Position numbers and translations under genes: made by a program. Positions 25,896 through 34,845 of a stretch of DNA of 64,000 nt are shown piece by piece. The notes under the pieces were generated by a model. The model ran no database searches. It was not told the DNA's origin and saw only the letters and a list, made by a program, of their open reading frames with translations. The stretch is from JACMLX01 sp031374935 (GTDB taxonomy: Bacteria > Gemmatimonadota > Gemmatimonadetes > Gemmatimonadales > Gemmatimonadaceae), in assembly GCA_031374935.1 (NCBI GenBank), contig JANMHB010000185.1, positions 44,618 to 108,617 on the forward strand, read 5' to 3'. How positions within the stretch are numbered: the first letter of the stretch is position 1; every line of letters begins with the position of its first letter.

Positions 25896-26612
25896 ATGGC
25901 CACGCGGCTCCGTGTGCGCGCCAGGCTGTTGCTGCTGGTGCACCCCGTCATCGTCACGTGCCTGGTTCCGCTGTTCCTGTCCGGCTGCATTTCGTACACG
26001 GTGGGGCAGGGCGCCGAAACGGCGCCAGCGGGCGAACGATTGGTCAGCTCGAGCCTGAACCTCGTGCCGGGCACACTCAGCAACAGCGAGAACAGTGCGT
26101 CGACGAGGCGACCATCGGTCGATACCGACATCCGCTTCGGTGTGGACGAACGCACCGATGTCGGGTTCCGCATTGCGACGTACAGCGGCTTCATGCTCAC
26201 CTGGAAGCGGCAGCTCACGCAGGCCGACAGCTCGAAGTTCATCGAGAACCGTGCCAGAAGCGCCATCATGCTCGGCGGCGGGCTGGTGAATGCCGGTGAG
26301 CACGCGGCGCTCGAGGCGACGCTGATCTCGTCCAGCCGCTGGAGCTCGGCTGGGCAGTGGTACGGCGCCGTGCGGGCGATTCAGGTCCTTCCGATCACGA
26401 GCTCCGCCAGGAGTGACGATCCGGTGGTCGGCCTGTCGATCGGTCATCTGTTCGGTGATCGCAACAAGAGCATCGGTCCGGAGATCGGTGTGTACTACGA
26501 TCGGTCGACGCTGGGCCTGAATTCCAATCGGATTCTCGTGATCCCGTCCATCGTCATGCGTGGGCAGTCGTTGCCCTGGTTCGGCCGTCAGCGTGCCAGG
26601 CGGGTGCGCTGA
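25896..26612 (+). CDS. Predicted outer-membrane lipoprotein, unknown function
   Basis: A 238-residue protein with a lipoprotein signal: basic MATRLRVRARLLLLV, hydrophobic core and lipobox LSGC. The mature part alternates polar and hydrophobic residues (TDIRFGVDERTDVGFRIATYSG, VGLSIGHLFGDRNKSIGPEIGVYYD), which resembles a small outer-membrane beta-barrel or beta-sandwich. No known family was recognised. ATG 25896 starts the signal cleanly; the frame is open upstream to about 25644 but that part is low-complexity. The 3' end overlaps (TGATG) the start of a broken barrel-protein remnant. Divergent from the adenosyltransferase operon. Confidence 0.7.
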   Translation: MATRLRVRARLLLLVHPVIVTCLVPLFLSGCISYTVGQGAETAPAGERLVSSSLNLVPGTLSNSENSASTRRPSVDTDIRFGVDERTDVGFRIATYSGFMLTWKRQLTQADSSKFIENRARSAIMLGGGLVNAGEHAALEATLISSSRWSSAGQWYGAVRAIQVLPITSSARSDDPVVGLSIGHLFGDRNKSIGPEIGVYYDRSTLGLNSNRILVIPSIVMRGQSLPWFGRQRARRVR

Positions 26613-26900
26613 TGCGGGCGCGTGCAGGCAACACAGTGCGTCGGCGCCTGACCGCGGCGGCGCTGCAGTTCGAGTATCGATCCCCCATTCGGCATCGTGT
26701 CGGGGCGGTGGTCTTCGGCGCGTGGCTGCCGCTGCGAGCTCGTTGGCGCCGCGATCGATGCGGATCGGTTGCTGCCGACATACGGTGCGGGAGTTCGTGT
26801 GGTGCTCGGTCAGCGCCTGCGCACCGGAATTCGCGCTGACTACGGGCGTGGGCAGGATGGTACCTCCGGGCTCTGCATCGGGTTCAATCAGGCGTTCTGA
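26612..26900 (+). pseudogene. Frameshifted C-terminal remnant of a BamA/TamA-type barrel protein
   Basis: Two short frames together resemble the end of an Omp85-like surface antigen. From ATG 26612 one frame reads LTAAALQFEYRSPI then RHRVGAVVFGAW. The next frame continues DADRLLPTYGAGVRVVL, RTGIRADYGRGQDGTSG and ends FNQAF with a terminal Phe, as in BamA-family last strands. The switch needs a one-base shift between about 26722 and 26745. N-terminal POTRA domains and most of the barrel are absent. The tamA homologue at 32400 ends in the similar FFAIGQAF. This is most likely a decayed gene; a sequencing error in a short intact gene is a less likely alternative. Confidence 0.65.
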
Positions 26901-27110
26901 GTGCGCATCAGCGCGGCTGCATCACGCCTCGCCAAGAAGCGGATGAACGCGCACGGCATCACGCATCGCCATACGCCCTGGCGGTCTGCCGGCGCGAGAC
27001 GTCCTGCGCGGTTCCAGTGCCTGATGTGCGTCGAAATTCACCCGCGACCACCACCATCGTGTCACGAAGGGGTTTCGGTGCGCGCCTGAATCGATGAACT
27101 TTCCCGGATC

Positions 27111-28133
27111 ATGACCAACGAACTGAAGGACATCACGATCATCGGTGCGGGGCCGACGGGGCTCTACGCGCTGTTCTACGCCGGCATGCGCGGCGTCACG
27201 GCCCAGTTGATCGATGCACTGCCGCAGGTGGGCGGGCAGCTGGCGGCGCTGTACCCCGAAAAGCTGATCTTCGACGTGGCAGGATTCCCTCGCGTGCTGG
27301 CGAAGGACCTGGTGTCGGGGCTGAGTGATCAGGCGGCGCAATTCGGGAACCCGCTGTTCCTGAATCGGACGGTGACTGGCCTCGATGAAGTGGATGGCCA
27401 GTTCGTGGTGCGAACCGGCGACGGCGACTTTCCCACGAAGGCCGTCGTGATCGCCGGCGGTATCGGCGCCTTCTCGCCGCGGAAGCTACCTCAGACGGCG
27501 ACGCACCCGTGGTATGGCAAGGGAATCGACGACGTGGTCCTCGATCCGGCACGGTACACGAACAAGCGGGTGCTGATCGTCGGTGGTGGCGACAGTGCGT
27601 TCGACTGGGCGCAGCAGTTGCGGCCGCGGGCGGCGCATGTGACGCTGATTCATCGCAGCGATCGCTTCCGGGCGCACCAGGCGACGGTGGACGACGTCCA
27701 GGCCGCGGCCGCGCGTGGCGACAAGACCGACGTCCTCACCTTCCACGAGATTCACGACATCGTCTCGGCCGACGGGGAGGTGGTGACCGGCGCGGTGATC
27801 CGTGCGACGAAAGACAAGTCCACGCGGACGATCGACGTCGATGTCATTTTGCCGATGCTCGGCTTCGTCAGCGACATGGGGGCGCTGGCCGAGTGGGGGC
27901 TGACGCTGGAGAAAGATGAAATCATCGTCACGTCGCAGATGGAGGCGGGTCGCGCAGGCATCTATGCCGCGGGCGACATCACGACCTACCCCGGCAAGCT
28001 GAAGCTGATATCGGTGGGCTTCGGCGAAGCGGCGACGGCGGTCAACCAGGCCGTGCACTGGATTTATCCGGACAAGAAGGTGAGTCCGGGGCATTCGTCG
28101 AACCTGGCGATTTTCGGACAGACGGCGGAGTAG
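27111..28133 (+). CDS. Ferredoxin--NADP(+) reductase, thioredoxin-reductase-like
   Basis: A 340-residue flavoprotein of the YumC/TrxB-like FNR class. The N-terminal FAD motif is IIGAGPTGLYA, the NADPH motif VLIVGGGDSAFDWA, and the C-terminal FAD motif AAGDITTYPGKLKLISVGFGEAATA. The redox CxxC of true thioredoxin reductases is absent, which fits ferredoxin reductase. It transfers electrons between NADPH and ferredoxin in the cytoplasm. ATG 27111; the 210-bp gap upstream (26901-27110) contains no recognisable gene. Convergent with the kinase gene, 19 bp apart. Confidence 0.92.
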   Translation: MTNELKDITIIGAGPTGLYALFYAGMRGVTAQLIDALPQVGGQLAALYPEKLIFDVAGFPRVLAKDLVSGLSDQAAQFGNPLFLNRTVTGLDEVDGQFVVRTGDGDFPTKAVVIAGGIGAFSPRKLPQTATHPWYGKGIDDVVLDPARYTNKRVLIVGGGDSAFDWAQQLRPRAAHVTLIHRSDRFRAHQATVDDVQAAAARGDKTDVLTFHEIHDIVSADGEVVTGAVIRATKDKSTRTIDVDVILPMLGFVSDMGALAEWGLTLEKDEIIVTSQMEAGRAGIYAAGDITTYPGKLKLISVGFGEAATAVNQAVHWIYPDKKVSPGHSSNLAIFGQTAE

Positions 28134-28152
28134 GCGGGCCGCGCTGCGGTGG

Positions 28153-29754
28153 TCAGCGCTCGGACTCGAGTGCTTCGATTCGTGTGCGGAGCTGACGGAC
28201 CTCGTCGGTGAGCGCCAGAAGCGACGCTGGCGCGCTGGGCGGCACTGCCGGTAGCGTGCGTTGGGTGATGATTGACGGCGCCACGCTGCGCGTCACCATT
28301 GCAGGCGTCGACGACGCACCGCTGCCGCAGAGACGGAGTATGCGGCGCCCCAAGCCGCTCAGCCAGACGGCGCTGAACAGTCGCTCGGTGATCGATCGCC
28401 GGAACGGGCTGCTGAGCAGAATGGTCGCCGCGAGGGCAATCGCCAACAGGCCGCCAAAGAAGGAGACGAGAGCCACTCTGCTCTGCAGCGTTGCGTCGCC
28501 ATTGCTGATCGCCGTGCGCAACAAAAGGAAGAATGTGACCCCCTGCCAGATGAGGATGCCGCTGGCGAGGAACACGCGCAGCCGTCGCCGCTTGACCAGC
28601 GTCGCATCGGCCTTGCGCCCCGCCCGGACGTCGTCGCGCTCGGCCTGAATCAGCGTCAGGAACCGCTGCAGTTCCTCCGGCGTGTAGCCCAATCGGCGCA
28701 GCCGGCGAACCTCCTGCACCACTGACAGGCCACCGACCCACGCCGCCGCAGTGACGATGATGCCAAGGGAGATGATGTTGCCCTGCGTGTGCGCCACGAT
28801 GCGATACGATCCGTATGCCAGCAGGGTGATCGCGATGACGATGCGCAGGATGACACTGCTCAGCTCTGGGGCCAGCAGTCGAATGGCCACCGGGATCTCC
28901 GGTGTCGCGAGCTGCGTGGCATCGAGCGCTTCGACCACCGCTTCGGCGCGCGGGAACCGGTCGTCGGCCTCCTTGGCACAGCAGCGATCGACAACATCGC
29001 AGAGTGTCGTCGGCAGATCGCTGCGCTGCGACGCCAGCGGGGGAATCGCTTCCGTGAGCTGCTTCACCAGAATGCGCTGCGTGCTTTCGCCGGTGACGGC
29101 GGTACGGCCAGTCATCGCGAACCAGGCGACCAGGCCGAGCGAGTACAGATCCGAGCGACCATCCACCGTGTCGCCGGAGGCCTGCTCAGGGCTCATGTAC
29201 TCCGGCGTACCGACGACTTCGCCCACACGCGTGAGCCCTGGTTTGTCCACCACCGGCGTGATGGCACGGGCGATGCCAAAGTCCATCACCAGCGCGCGAC
29301 CCGTGGCGCGCTCGATCATGATGTTGTCCGGCTTGATGTCGCGGTGCACCACCCCGCGCCCATGCGCATACGCCAGGGCGTAGGCGACATCCTGCAGCAG
29401 GCGCACGGCATCGCGCCGCGACAGCGGGCCGTCACGTGCCACTCGCGCTGCGAGCGATTCGCCTTCGACAAACCCCATCGCAAACGCCAGCAGGTTCTCG
29501 CCCTCCTCGATCGCGAACACCGGCACGATGTTCGGATGCGAGAACCCGGCGGCAAGTCGCGTCTCGCGCAGAAACCGTTCGCGCAACTCGGGGACGGCGG
29601 TGAACTCTCCCGGCAGCACCTTCAGCGCCACCGGCCGGTCGAGCTTGCGGTCACGCGCGAGGTACACGGTGCCCATGCCGCCACGCCCCAGTTCCCGCTC
29701 GATCAGGTAGCGATCGCCGAGTATCCGGCTCAGGGCCGGCAGATCATCGCTCAT
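28153..29754 (-). CDS. Ser/Thr protein kinase with four C-terminal membrane helices
   Basis: A 533-residue Hanks-type kinase. The kinase domain (about 15-280) has GRGGMGTVY, catalytic Lys45, HRDIKPDN (137-144) and DFG (158-160), plus GTPEYMSPEQ, so it should be active. Four membrane helices follow (about 299-319, 326-346, 393-413, 427-448) with a cytoplasmic-type basic linker between pairs, then a C-terminal coiled coil (LTDEVRQLRTRIEALESER). No extracellular sensor such as PASTA is present; input may come through the membrane or coiled coil. ATG 29754. It lies 29 bp after the ABC permease and may be co-transcribed with it. Confidence 0.9.
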   Translation of the reverse strand: MSDDLPALSRILGDRYLIERELGRGGMGTVYLARDRKLDRPVALKVLPGEFTAVPELRERFLRETRLAAGFSHPNIVPVFAIEEGENLLAFAMGFVEGESLAARVARDGPLSRRDAVRLLQDVAYALAYAHGRGVVHRDIKPDNIMIERATGRALVMDFGIARAITPVVDKPGLTRVGEVVGTPEYMSPEQASGDTVDGRSDLYSLGLVAWFAMTGRTAVTGESTQRILVKQLTEAIPPLASQRSDLPTTLCDVVDRCCAKEADDRFPRAEAVVEALDATQLATPEIPVAIRLLAPELSSVILRIVIAITLLAYGSYRIVAHTQGNIISLGIIVTAAAWVGGLSVVQEVRRLRRLGYTPEELQRFLTLIQAERDDVRAGRKADATLVKRRRLRVFLASGILIWQGVTFFLLLRTAISNGDATLQSRVALVSFFGGLLAIALAATILLSSPFRRSITERLFSAVWLSGLGRRILRLCGSGASSTPAMVTRSVAPSIITQRTLPAVPPSAPASLLALTDEVRQLRTRIEALESER

Positions 29755-29783
29755 CTCGTGGCTGTCTCCGGCGGCAGTGCGCC

Positions 29784-30695
29784 CTACGCGACCCGCGGGT
29801 CGCTCCGCTTGTAGGCAAGATCGGTCAGCAGGTTCACCAGCACGAACACCACGCTGAGAAAGAGCACCGTGCCCTGGATCGCCGGAAGGTCCCGCCGCGA
29901 AATCGCATTGACGACATAGCGGCCAAGGCCGGGCCACCCGAAGACGGTTTCGGTCAGAATGCTCCCCGTGAGATAGCTCCCGACGTCCAGCCCCAGCACC
30001 GTGACCACGGGAATCAATGCGGTCCGAAGGCCGTGGCGCAGCACGACCGCGCTGTTCGACAGCCCCTTTGCTCGTGCGGTTCGGACGTGATCACTCGACA
30101 TCGCGTCGAGCATGCTGGTGCGCGTGACGCGAGCCAGATATGCAATGCTCCGCGACCCCAGCGTCAGCGCCGGCAGAATCAGCACCAAGCCGCCGCCGTA
30201 GCCGCTCGGCGGCAGCCACTTGAGCGTCAGCGCAAACAGCAGGATCAGCAGCAGCCCCACCCAGAAGACCGGGAAGCTGATACCGAGATACGTCGCACCC
30301 ATCAGCACGCGATCGAAAGTCCCCGCCGGCTTCAGTGCCGCCAGCACGCCGATTCCAACACCGGCGAGGATCGCGATCATCATCGCCGCCAGTGCCAGCT
30401 GTGCCGTCTTGGGAAACCGCTCACGGATGTCCTGCATGATCGGTCGCCCGGTGATGTAGCTCCGGCCCAGATCGCCACGCAGCACGCCGCCCGCGTACGA
30501 CGCGAACTGCGTCGTCAGGGGTTCGTCGAGTTTCAACTCGGCGCGGAGTCGCGCGATGGTGACGCTGTCTGCCCGCTCGCCGACCATCTGCTGGACCGGG
30601 TCGCCGGGGGCGACATAGAGCAGCAGGAACACCGCGATCAACACGCCGCCCAGCGTTGGAATTGCCAGCAGCAGGCGGCGGGCAAGAAAGGTCAC
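29784..30695 (-). CDS. Peptide/nickel-type ABC transporter permease (DppB-like)
   Basis: A 303-residue inner-membrane permease. The N-terminus LLLAIPTLGGVLIAVFLLLYVAPGDP, six helices and the EAA-loop region (SSDHVRTARAKGLSNSAVVLRHGLRTALIPVVT) are typical of DppB/OppB. GTG 30695 overlaps the substrate-binding protein stop (GTGA). The partner permease (DppC) and ATPases (DppD/F) are absent: the next gene is a protein kinase. They must be encoded elsewhere for the transporter to work. Confidence 0.92.
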   Translation of the reverse strand: MTFLARRLLLAIPTLGGVLIAVFLLLYVAPGDPVQQMVGERADSVTIARLRAELKLDEPLTTQFASYAGGVLRGDLGRSYITGRPIMQDIRERFPKTAQLALAAMMIAILAGVGIGVLAALKPAGTFDRVLMGATYLGISFPVFWVGLLLILLFALTLKWLPPSGYGGGLVLILPALTLGSRSIAYLARVTRTSMLDAMSSDHVRTARAKGLSNSAVVLRHGLRTALIPVVTVLGLDVGSYLTGSILTETVFGWPGLGRYVVNAISRRDLPAIQGTVLFLSVVFVLVNLLTDLAYKRSDPRVA

Positions 30696-32266
30696 GGCGC
30701 GCCGCGATCGATACGGGCGCCGATCATGCGTTGTCCGTTGAAGATCGTCGGCGCGGTCCAGTTCTTCAGCCAGGGTTGGACGGCGTAGAGTTCATTGTAG
30801 AACAGCAGGAACACCATCGGCGCCTGTACAAACGCGATGCTGTCGGCACGGGCGTAGAGTGCGGTCCGCGCGGTGATGTCCGTCTGACGACGGGAGGCGG
30901 TGACCACCGAATCGAACGTGGCATCCTTGAAGAAGCTCACGTTGCCACCGACGCCGGCGTTGGCCGAATGCAACAGCGGATACAGAAAGTTCTCCGCATC
31001 CGGATAGTCGGCATACCAGTCCTTGAGCACCAGATCAGCCTCACCCTTTCGGGCCGCTTCGCGCATGCTGGCGCTTTCCCGCTGCATCAGCGTGGCGGTG
31101 ATCCCCGCTTCCTTCAGGTAGCCCTGAATGGCCTGCGCGACACGCGACTGGGTGGCATCCTGTGAGCACCAGAGCGTGATGGTGATCCCGTTCGGGAAGC
31201 CTGCGTCGGCGAGCAGCGCCCTGGCTTTCGCCACATCGTGCGCGTACGGCATACGCGTGGTGTCGGCGCCATCGAGCGCCGGCGGAATGACCCCCGCCGC
31301 CAGTCTCCCTCGGCCGCCGAGCAGTTGCGTCAGGATCGCCTTGGTGTCGATGGCGTGATTGATCGCGCGTCGTACGCGGACATCGGCCAACGGACCACGG
31401 GTGGTGTTGATCGCCACGTACCAGAGTCGCAGCACCGGTGCGGCCTGCAGCAGCGACTTCTTCTCCTCGATCTGTTCCCACTGCCGGGTTTCGGCCTCCG
31501 GAATGTAGAGCAGATCGACATTGCCCGATTCGAACTCCGCCACCGCCGTGCTGGGATCGGGGATGATGCGGGCGATCAGCGTGTCCTCGAGTGGCTTGGT
31601 GCCCCAGTACTGGTCGTTGCGCACGAAGCGCACGAAGTCATCGTGCTTCCATTGGGCCAGCTTCCACGGGCCAGTGCCCACGGGTTGCTCGCCGAAGTTG
31701 GCACCGATGCTGTCCGGTACGATCGACGCCACCGGCATCGCCAGCAGCTTGGGGAAGATCGCGAACGGTTCCGACAGGGTGATCTCGATGGTGCTGTCGT
31801 TCTCCACCCGCAGCCCGCGGAGCGTCGCAGCTGTCCCGGACGCGAACTCCCGGGCGCCGGCGATCGGGTAGAGCGGCCAGCCGCGGCCACCGCGCGTGGC
31901 CGGATCGAGGACACGCCTGAAGCTCGCGACCACCTGTCGTGCGGTGAATGGCGTGCCGTCGTGGAACTTCACGTTCCGTCGCAGGGTGAATCGCCAGATG
32001 AGGCCATCGTCTGACACCGTCCATGAAGACGCCAGCGCCGGCTCCACCTGCGCCTCGGGGGAGAAGCGCGTCAGTCCTTCGAAGACATATCCGACTGCGC
32101 GTCCGGTTGGGACGTCGGTGGAGAGTGCCGGGTCGAAGGAGCGCGGGTCATACGTGTCCCGGCTGTCGACGATCGTGCTGCGCTGTGGCGCCGTGTCGCC
32201 GCCGGCGCAGGCGACGAGCAGGGACAGTGCGGCGACGGAGAACGAGAGGGCGCGGAAGCGACGCAT
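30692..32266 (-). CDS. Peptide/solute ABC transporter substrate-binding lipoprotein
   Basis: A 524-residue SBP_bac_5 family protein. The signal peptide ends at lipobox LVAC, so the mature protein is lipid-anchored on the periplasmic side. Family blocks are DPALSTDVPTGRAVGYVFEGL, FHDGTPFTARQVVASFRRVLDP, VGTGPWKLAQW and YPDAENFLYPLLHS. It binds peptides or similar solutes for the DppB-like permease with which it overlaps. ATG 32266. Divergent from tamA, with 133 bp between the predicted starts. Confidence 0.92.
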   Translation of the reverse strand: MRRFRALSFSVAALSLLVACAGGDTAPQRSTIVDSRDTYDPRSFDPALSTDVPTGRAVGYVFEGLTRFSPEAQVEPALASSWTVSDDGLIWRFTLRRNVKFHDGTPFTARQVVASFRRVLDPATRGGRGWPLYPIAGAREFASGTAATLRGLRVENDSTIEITLSEPFAIFPKLLAMPVASIVPDSIGANFGEQPVGTGPWKLAQWKHDDFVRFVRNDQYWGTKPLEDTLIARIIPDPSTAVAEFESGNVDLLYIPEAETRQWEQIEEKKSLLQAAPVLRLWYVAINTTRGPLADVRVRRAINHAIDTKAILTQLLGGRGRLAAGVIPPALDGADTTRMPYAHDVAKARALLADAGFPNGITITLWCSQDATQSRVAQAIQGYLKEAGITATLMQRESASMREAARKGEADLVLKDWYADYPDAENFLYPLLHSANAGVGGNVSFFKDATFDSVVTASRRQTDITARTALYARADSIAFVQAPMVFLLFYNELYAVQPWLKNWTAPTIFNGQRMIGARIDRGAP

Positions 32267-32399
32267 CGCAAGCAGGACGGAGGGAATGAACAGCGGACGG
32301 ACGTGGCAGCTTGAAGGTGAGCTAACCCGTTGTCAGGAAAGCGCGTACGTCGTTGACACCGGGGGCCGTCGGCGTGAACTTACGCCCCGTTCACACGGG

Positions 32400-34841
32400 G
32401 TGCCAACCGTTTTCGTCGCGCGCAGCCGCGCGGCACCGTCATTCGTTCCCTCGGTCTGCACACTGTCGCGTCAATCGCTCCTCGTTTCCCACCTGCTCTG
32501 GACTGAGGCGCGCCTGTGGTCGCGGTGCCTGCGCCGTGTCGCGGTGTGTCTCGCGGTTGGTGGCGTTCCGGTGGCACTGCACGCGCAGCGCGACGCCTGC
32601 GATCCGGCTGAGCTCGAAATGCGGTCGCTGGCCTTCAGCGGCAATCGGGCCTTCTCCAACAGTCAGCTCGCGGCCGTGATCGCGCTCACGGCCTCGGACG
32701 TGTCGAGCCGGGTGGCGTTGATTGGCGGCGTGTTCGGCGTGCGACGATGCGGCAATCCCGGGCTGGTCGCCATCGATCGTGCGCGGCTGGTGATCTACTA
32801 TCGCCGCCGTGGCTTTCCGGACGTGGCGGTCGACACGGTCGTGCAACGGGCGCCGCGGGTGATGGATCTGCGGTTCGTGATTCGCGAGGGCCGCGCGACC
32901 ACCATCGACAGTCTGCGCGTGGTGGGCACCGAACGGGTGCAGGACGTCGAGCGGCTGGTGCGCAATCTGCCCAGCGCTCGTGGCGAGCCGTTCGATCAGT
33001 ATCGGCTCGAGCAGACGCGCGACACGCTGCGTCGCCGGCTGGCGGATGTCGGGTTCCCCTTCGCGCAGGTGCTGCTCGCGACGGACGTGATGCGCGGGCC
33101 GGACGCCGACAGTACGCGACGCACCGCGGTGGTGGAGTTCTCGGTGCGCCCCGGACCGATGGTGCTGATCCGTGACGTGATCGTGCAGGCGGTGCCACGC
33201 GTGGGCCGCACGCAGGAGATCGGGTCGCCCGTCGTGGCGAAACTCATCGGCCTGCGCGCCGGTCAGCGGTATGAGCAGAGTGATGTCGAACGGGCGACGC
33301 GTGCACTGTACCAGACCGATGCCTATCAGCAGGTCCGCATCGAGCCACGGCTGTCCGATTCCGTGTCATCCACCGCTGACACGGCCCGTGTGGATGTCGT
33401 GGTCAACGTGGCCGAACGCTTCATGCACAGTCGCACCTTGAGCGCAGGTTTCGGCACACTCGACTGTTTCCGGACCCAGTTGCAATACACCGATCGCAAT
33501 CTGTTTGGACGTGCGCGTCGGCTGGAGGTGACCGGCCGGCTGAGCAAGATCGGTATCGGCCGGCCGGTGGATTTCGAGGGTGCTGACAGACTCTGCGGCG
33601 CCGTCGCCAACGGCCGCGATCCGTACAGTGACGAAATCAACTACTACCTCGGAGCCACGCTGCGCCCACCGGTCGGTCCCGGCGGGCTGCGCATTCCAGA
33701 ACTGACACTCTATTCCGAAGTGCGCGGTGAGTTTCAGGCGTATCGGCGCACGACGAACATCGGCGCCATCGCCAGCGTGACCCTGCGCGCGGCCCAGCGA
33801 CTGCCGGTCACGCTGGCATACGATCTCAGCTTCGGCAAGACGGAAGCGCAGCCGGCGTTGTTCTGTTCGGTGCTGAACCGCTGTGCGCCGGAAGATCGCC
33901 GCGTGTTCGAGGACACGCGACCGCTGGCGGTGATCGGGGCCAACTTCACCCGCGACCGCACCGACGATCCGATCAACCCTCGGCATGGCAGCTTCACGCG
34001 CCTGGCTATCCGACACGCGTCGCGGTTCACACTCTCCGACTCGGCATTCAAGTTCAGCAGTGCGGTGCTCGATGCCGGCCGATTCTGGGGCCTTGGGCGA
34101 GGCACCACGCTGGCCGTGCGCATGCAGCTCGGCGCCATGTTCGGCAGCAGCGACCGGCTGGTGCCACCGCAGGAACGGCTGTACGCCGGAGGCCCGACGA
34201 CTGTTCGCGGCTTTCGCCAGAATGAACTCGGTCCGGTGGCGTACGTCGTCAATCCAGACTCGACCACACAGCCATTCATCCGTCGGCCGAATGGCGATGG
34301 CTCGTTCACCTATGAGGTGAACCCGACGGTACAGCCCTTCCGCATCGTCCCGGTTGGCGGCAACACGGTGGCCGTGGGCAACGTGGAGCTTCGCGTGCGC
34401 AGTCCGTTCCTGCCCCGACTGCTGCAGTGGACGCTGTTCACGGATTTCGGGCAGGTCTGGAGCCGCGGCGGTAACGACGCCAGCTTGCGCAACAGCATAC
34501 TGCGCACCACGCCGGGCCTCGGCGCGCGAATCTTCTCGCCGATCGGTGTCATCCGCCTCGATTTCGGCTACAACAACTACCCGTCGCGTGCGGGTGCGTC
34601 GTATTTCAACGAACTGCCGCGCGCCGATGGGTCGCAGGCGCTGCTGTGCGTCAGTCCCGGCAATAACATCAGGGCCGAGGAGATCACGGAGACGACGGTG
34701 GACAACCGCGGCAATCCGGTCCAGATCAAGCGCATCGTGCAGGCGCCATACGACAGTTGCCTCGGCTCGTACTCGCCGCGGCGCACACGCGGCGCACTGG
34801 GACCGTTCACCTTCTTCTTCGCGATCGGGCAGGCGTTCTGA
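32400..34841 (+). CDS. tamA: TamA/BamA-family outer membrane assembly protein
   Basis: An Omp85 protein of about 813 residues if GTG 32400 is used. A signal sequence appears to end at ALHAQ about 65 residues in, so the true start may be nearer; no good ATG exists. Three POTRA-like domains follow (around FSGNRAFSNSQL, DSLRVVGTERVQDV and VAKLIGLRAGQRYEQSDV), then a 16-strand-type barrel with ERLYAGGPTTVRGFRQNELGP (the VRGF/Y motif of barrel loop 6) and a C-terminal FFAIGQAF. With TamB, encoded 4 bp downstream, it forms a translocation and assembly module between inner and outer membrane. A consensus TTGACA at 32353-32358 may be part of its promoter. Confidence 0.88.
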   Translation: MPTVFVARSRAAPSFVPSVCTLSRQSLLVSHLLWTEARLWSRCLRRVAVCLAVGGVPVALHAQRDACDPAELEMRSLAFSGNRAFSNSQLAAVIALTASDVSSRVALIGGVFGVRRCGNPGLVAIDRARLVIYYRRRGFPDVAVDTVVQRAPRVMDLRFVIREGRATTIDSLRVVGTERVQDVERLVRNLPSARGEPFDQYRLEQTRDTLRRRLADVGFPFAQVLLATDVMRGPDADSTRRTAVVEFSVRPGPMVLIRDVIVQAVPRVGRTQEIGSPVVAKLIGLRAGQRYEQSDVERATRALYQTDAYQQVRIEPRLSDSVSSTADTARVDVVVNVAERFMHSRTLSAGFGTLDCFRTQLQYTDRNLFGRARRLEVTGRLSKIGIGRPVDFEGADRLCGAVANGRDPYSDEINYYLGATLRPPVGPGGLRIPELTLYSEVRGEFQAYRRTTNIGAIASVTLRAAQRLPVTLAYDLSFGKTEAQPALFCSVLNRCAPEDRRVFEDTRPLAVIGANFTRDRTDDPINPRHGSFTRLAIRHASRFTLSDSAFKFSSAVLDAGRFWGLGRGTTLAVRMQLGAMFGSSDRLVPPQERLYAGGPTTVRGFRQNELGPVAYVVNPDSTTQPFIRRPNGDGSFTYEVNPTVQPFRIVPVGGNTVAVGNVELRVRSPFLPRLLQWTLFTDFGQVWSRGGNDASLRNSILRTTPGLGARIFSPIGVIRLDFGYNNYPSRAGASYFNELPRADGSQALLCVSPGNNIRAEEITETTVDNRGNPVQIKRIVQAPYDSCLGSYSPRRTRGALGPFTFFFAIGQAF

Positions 34842-34845
34842 CCCG

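Noticed and set aside
26901..27089. 62-residue ORF before the ferredoxin reductase gene
   Set aside because: Low-complexity, no ribosome site and no recognisable family.
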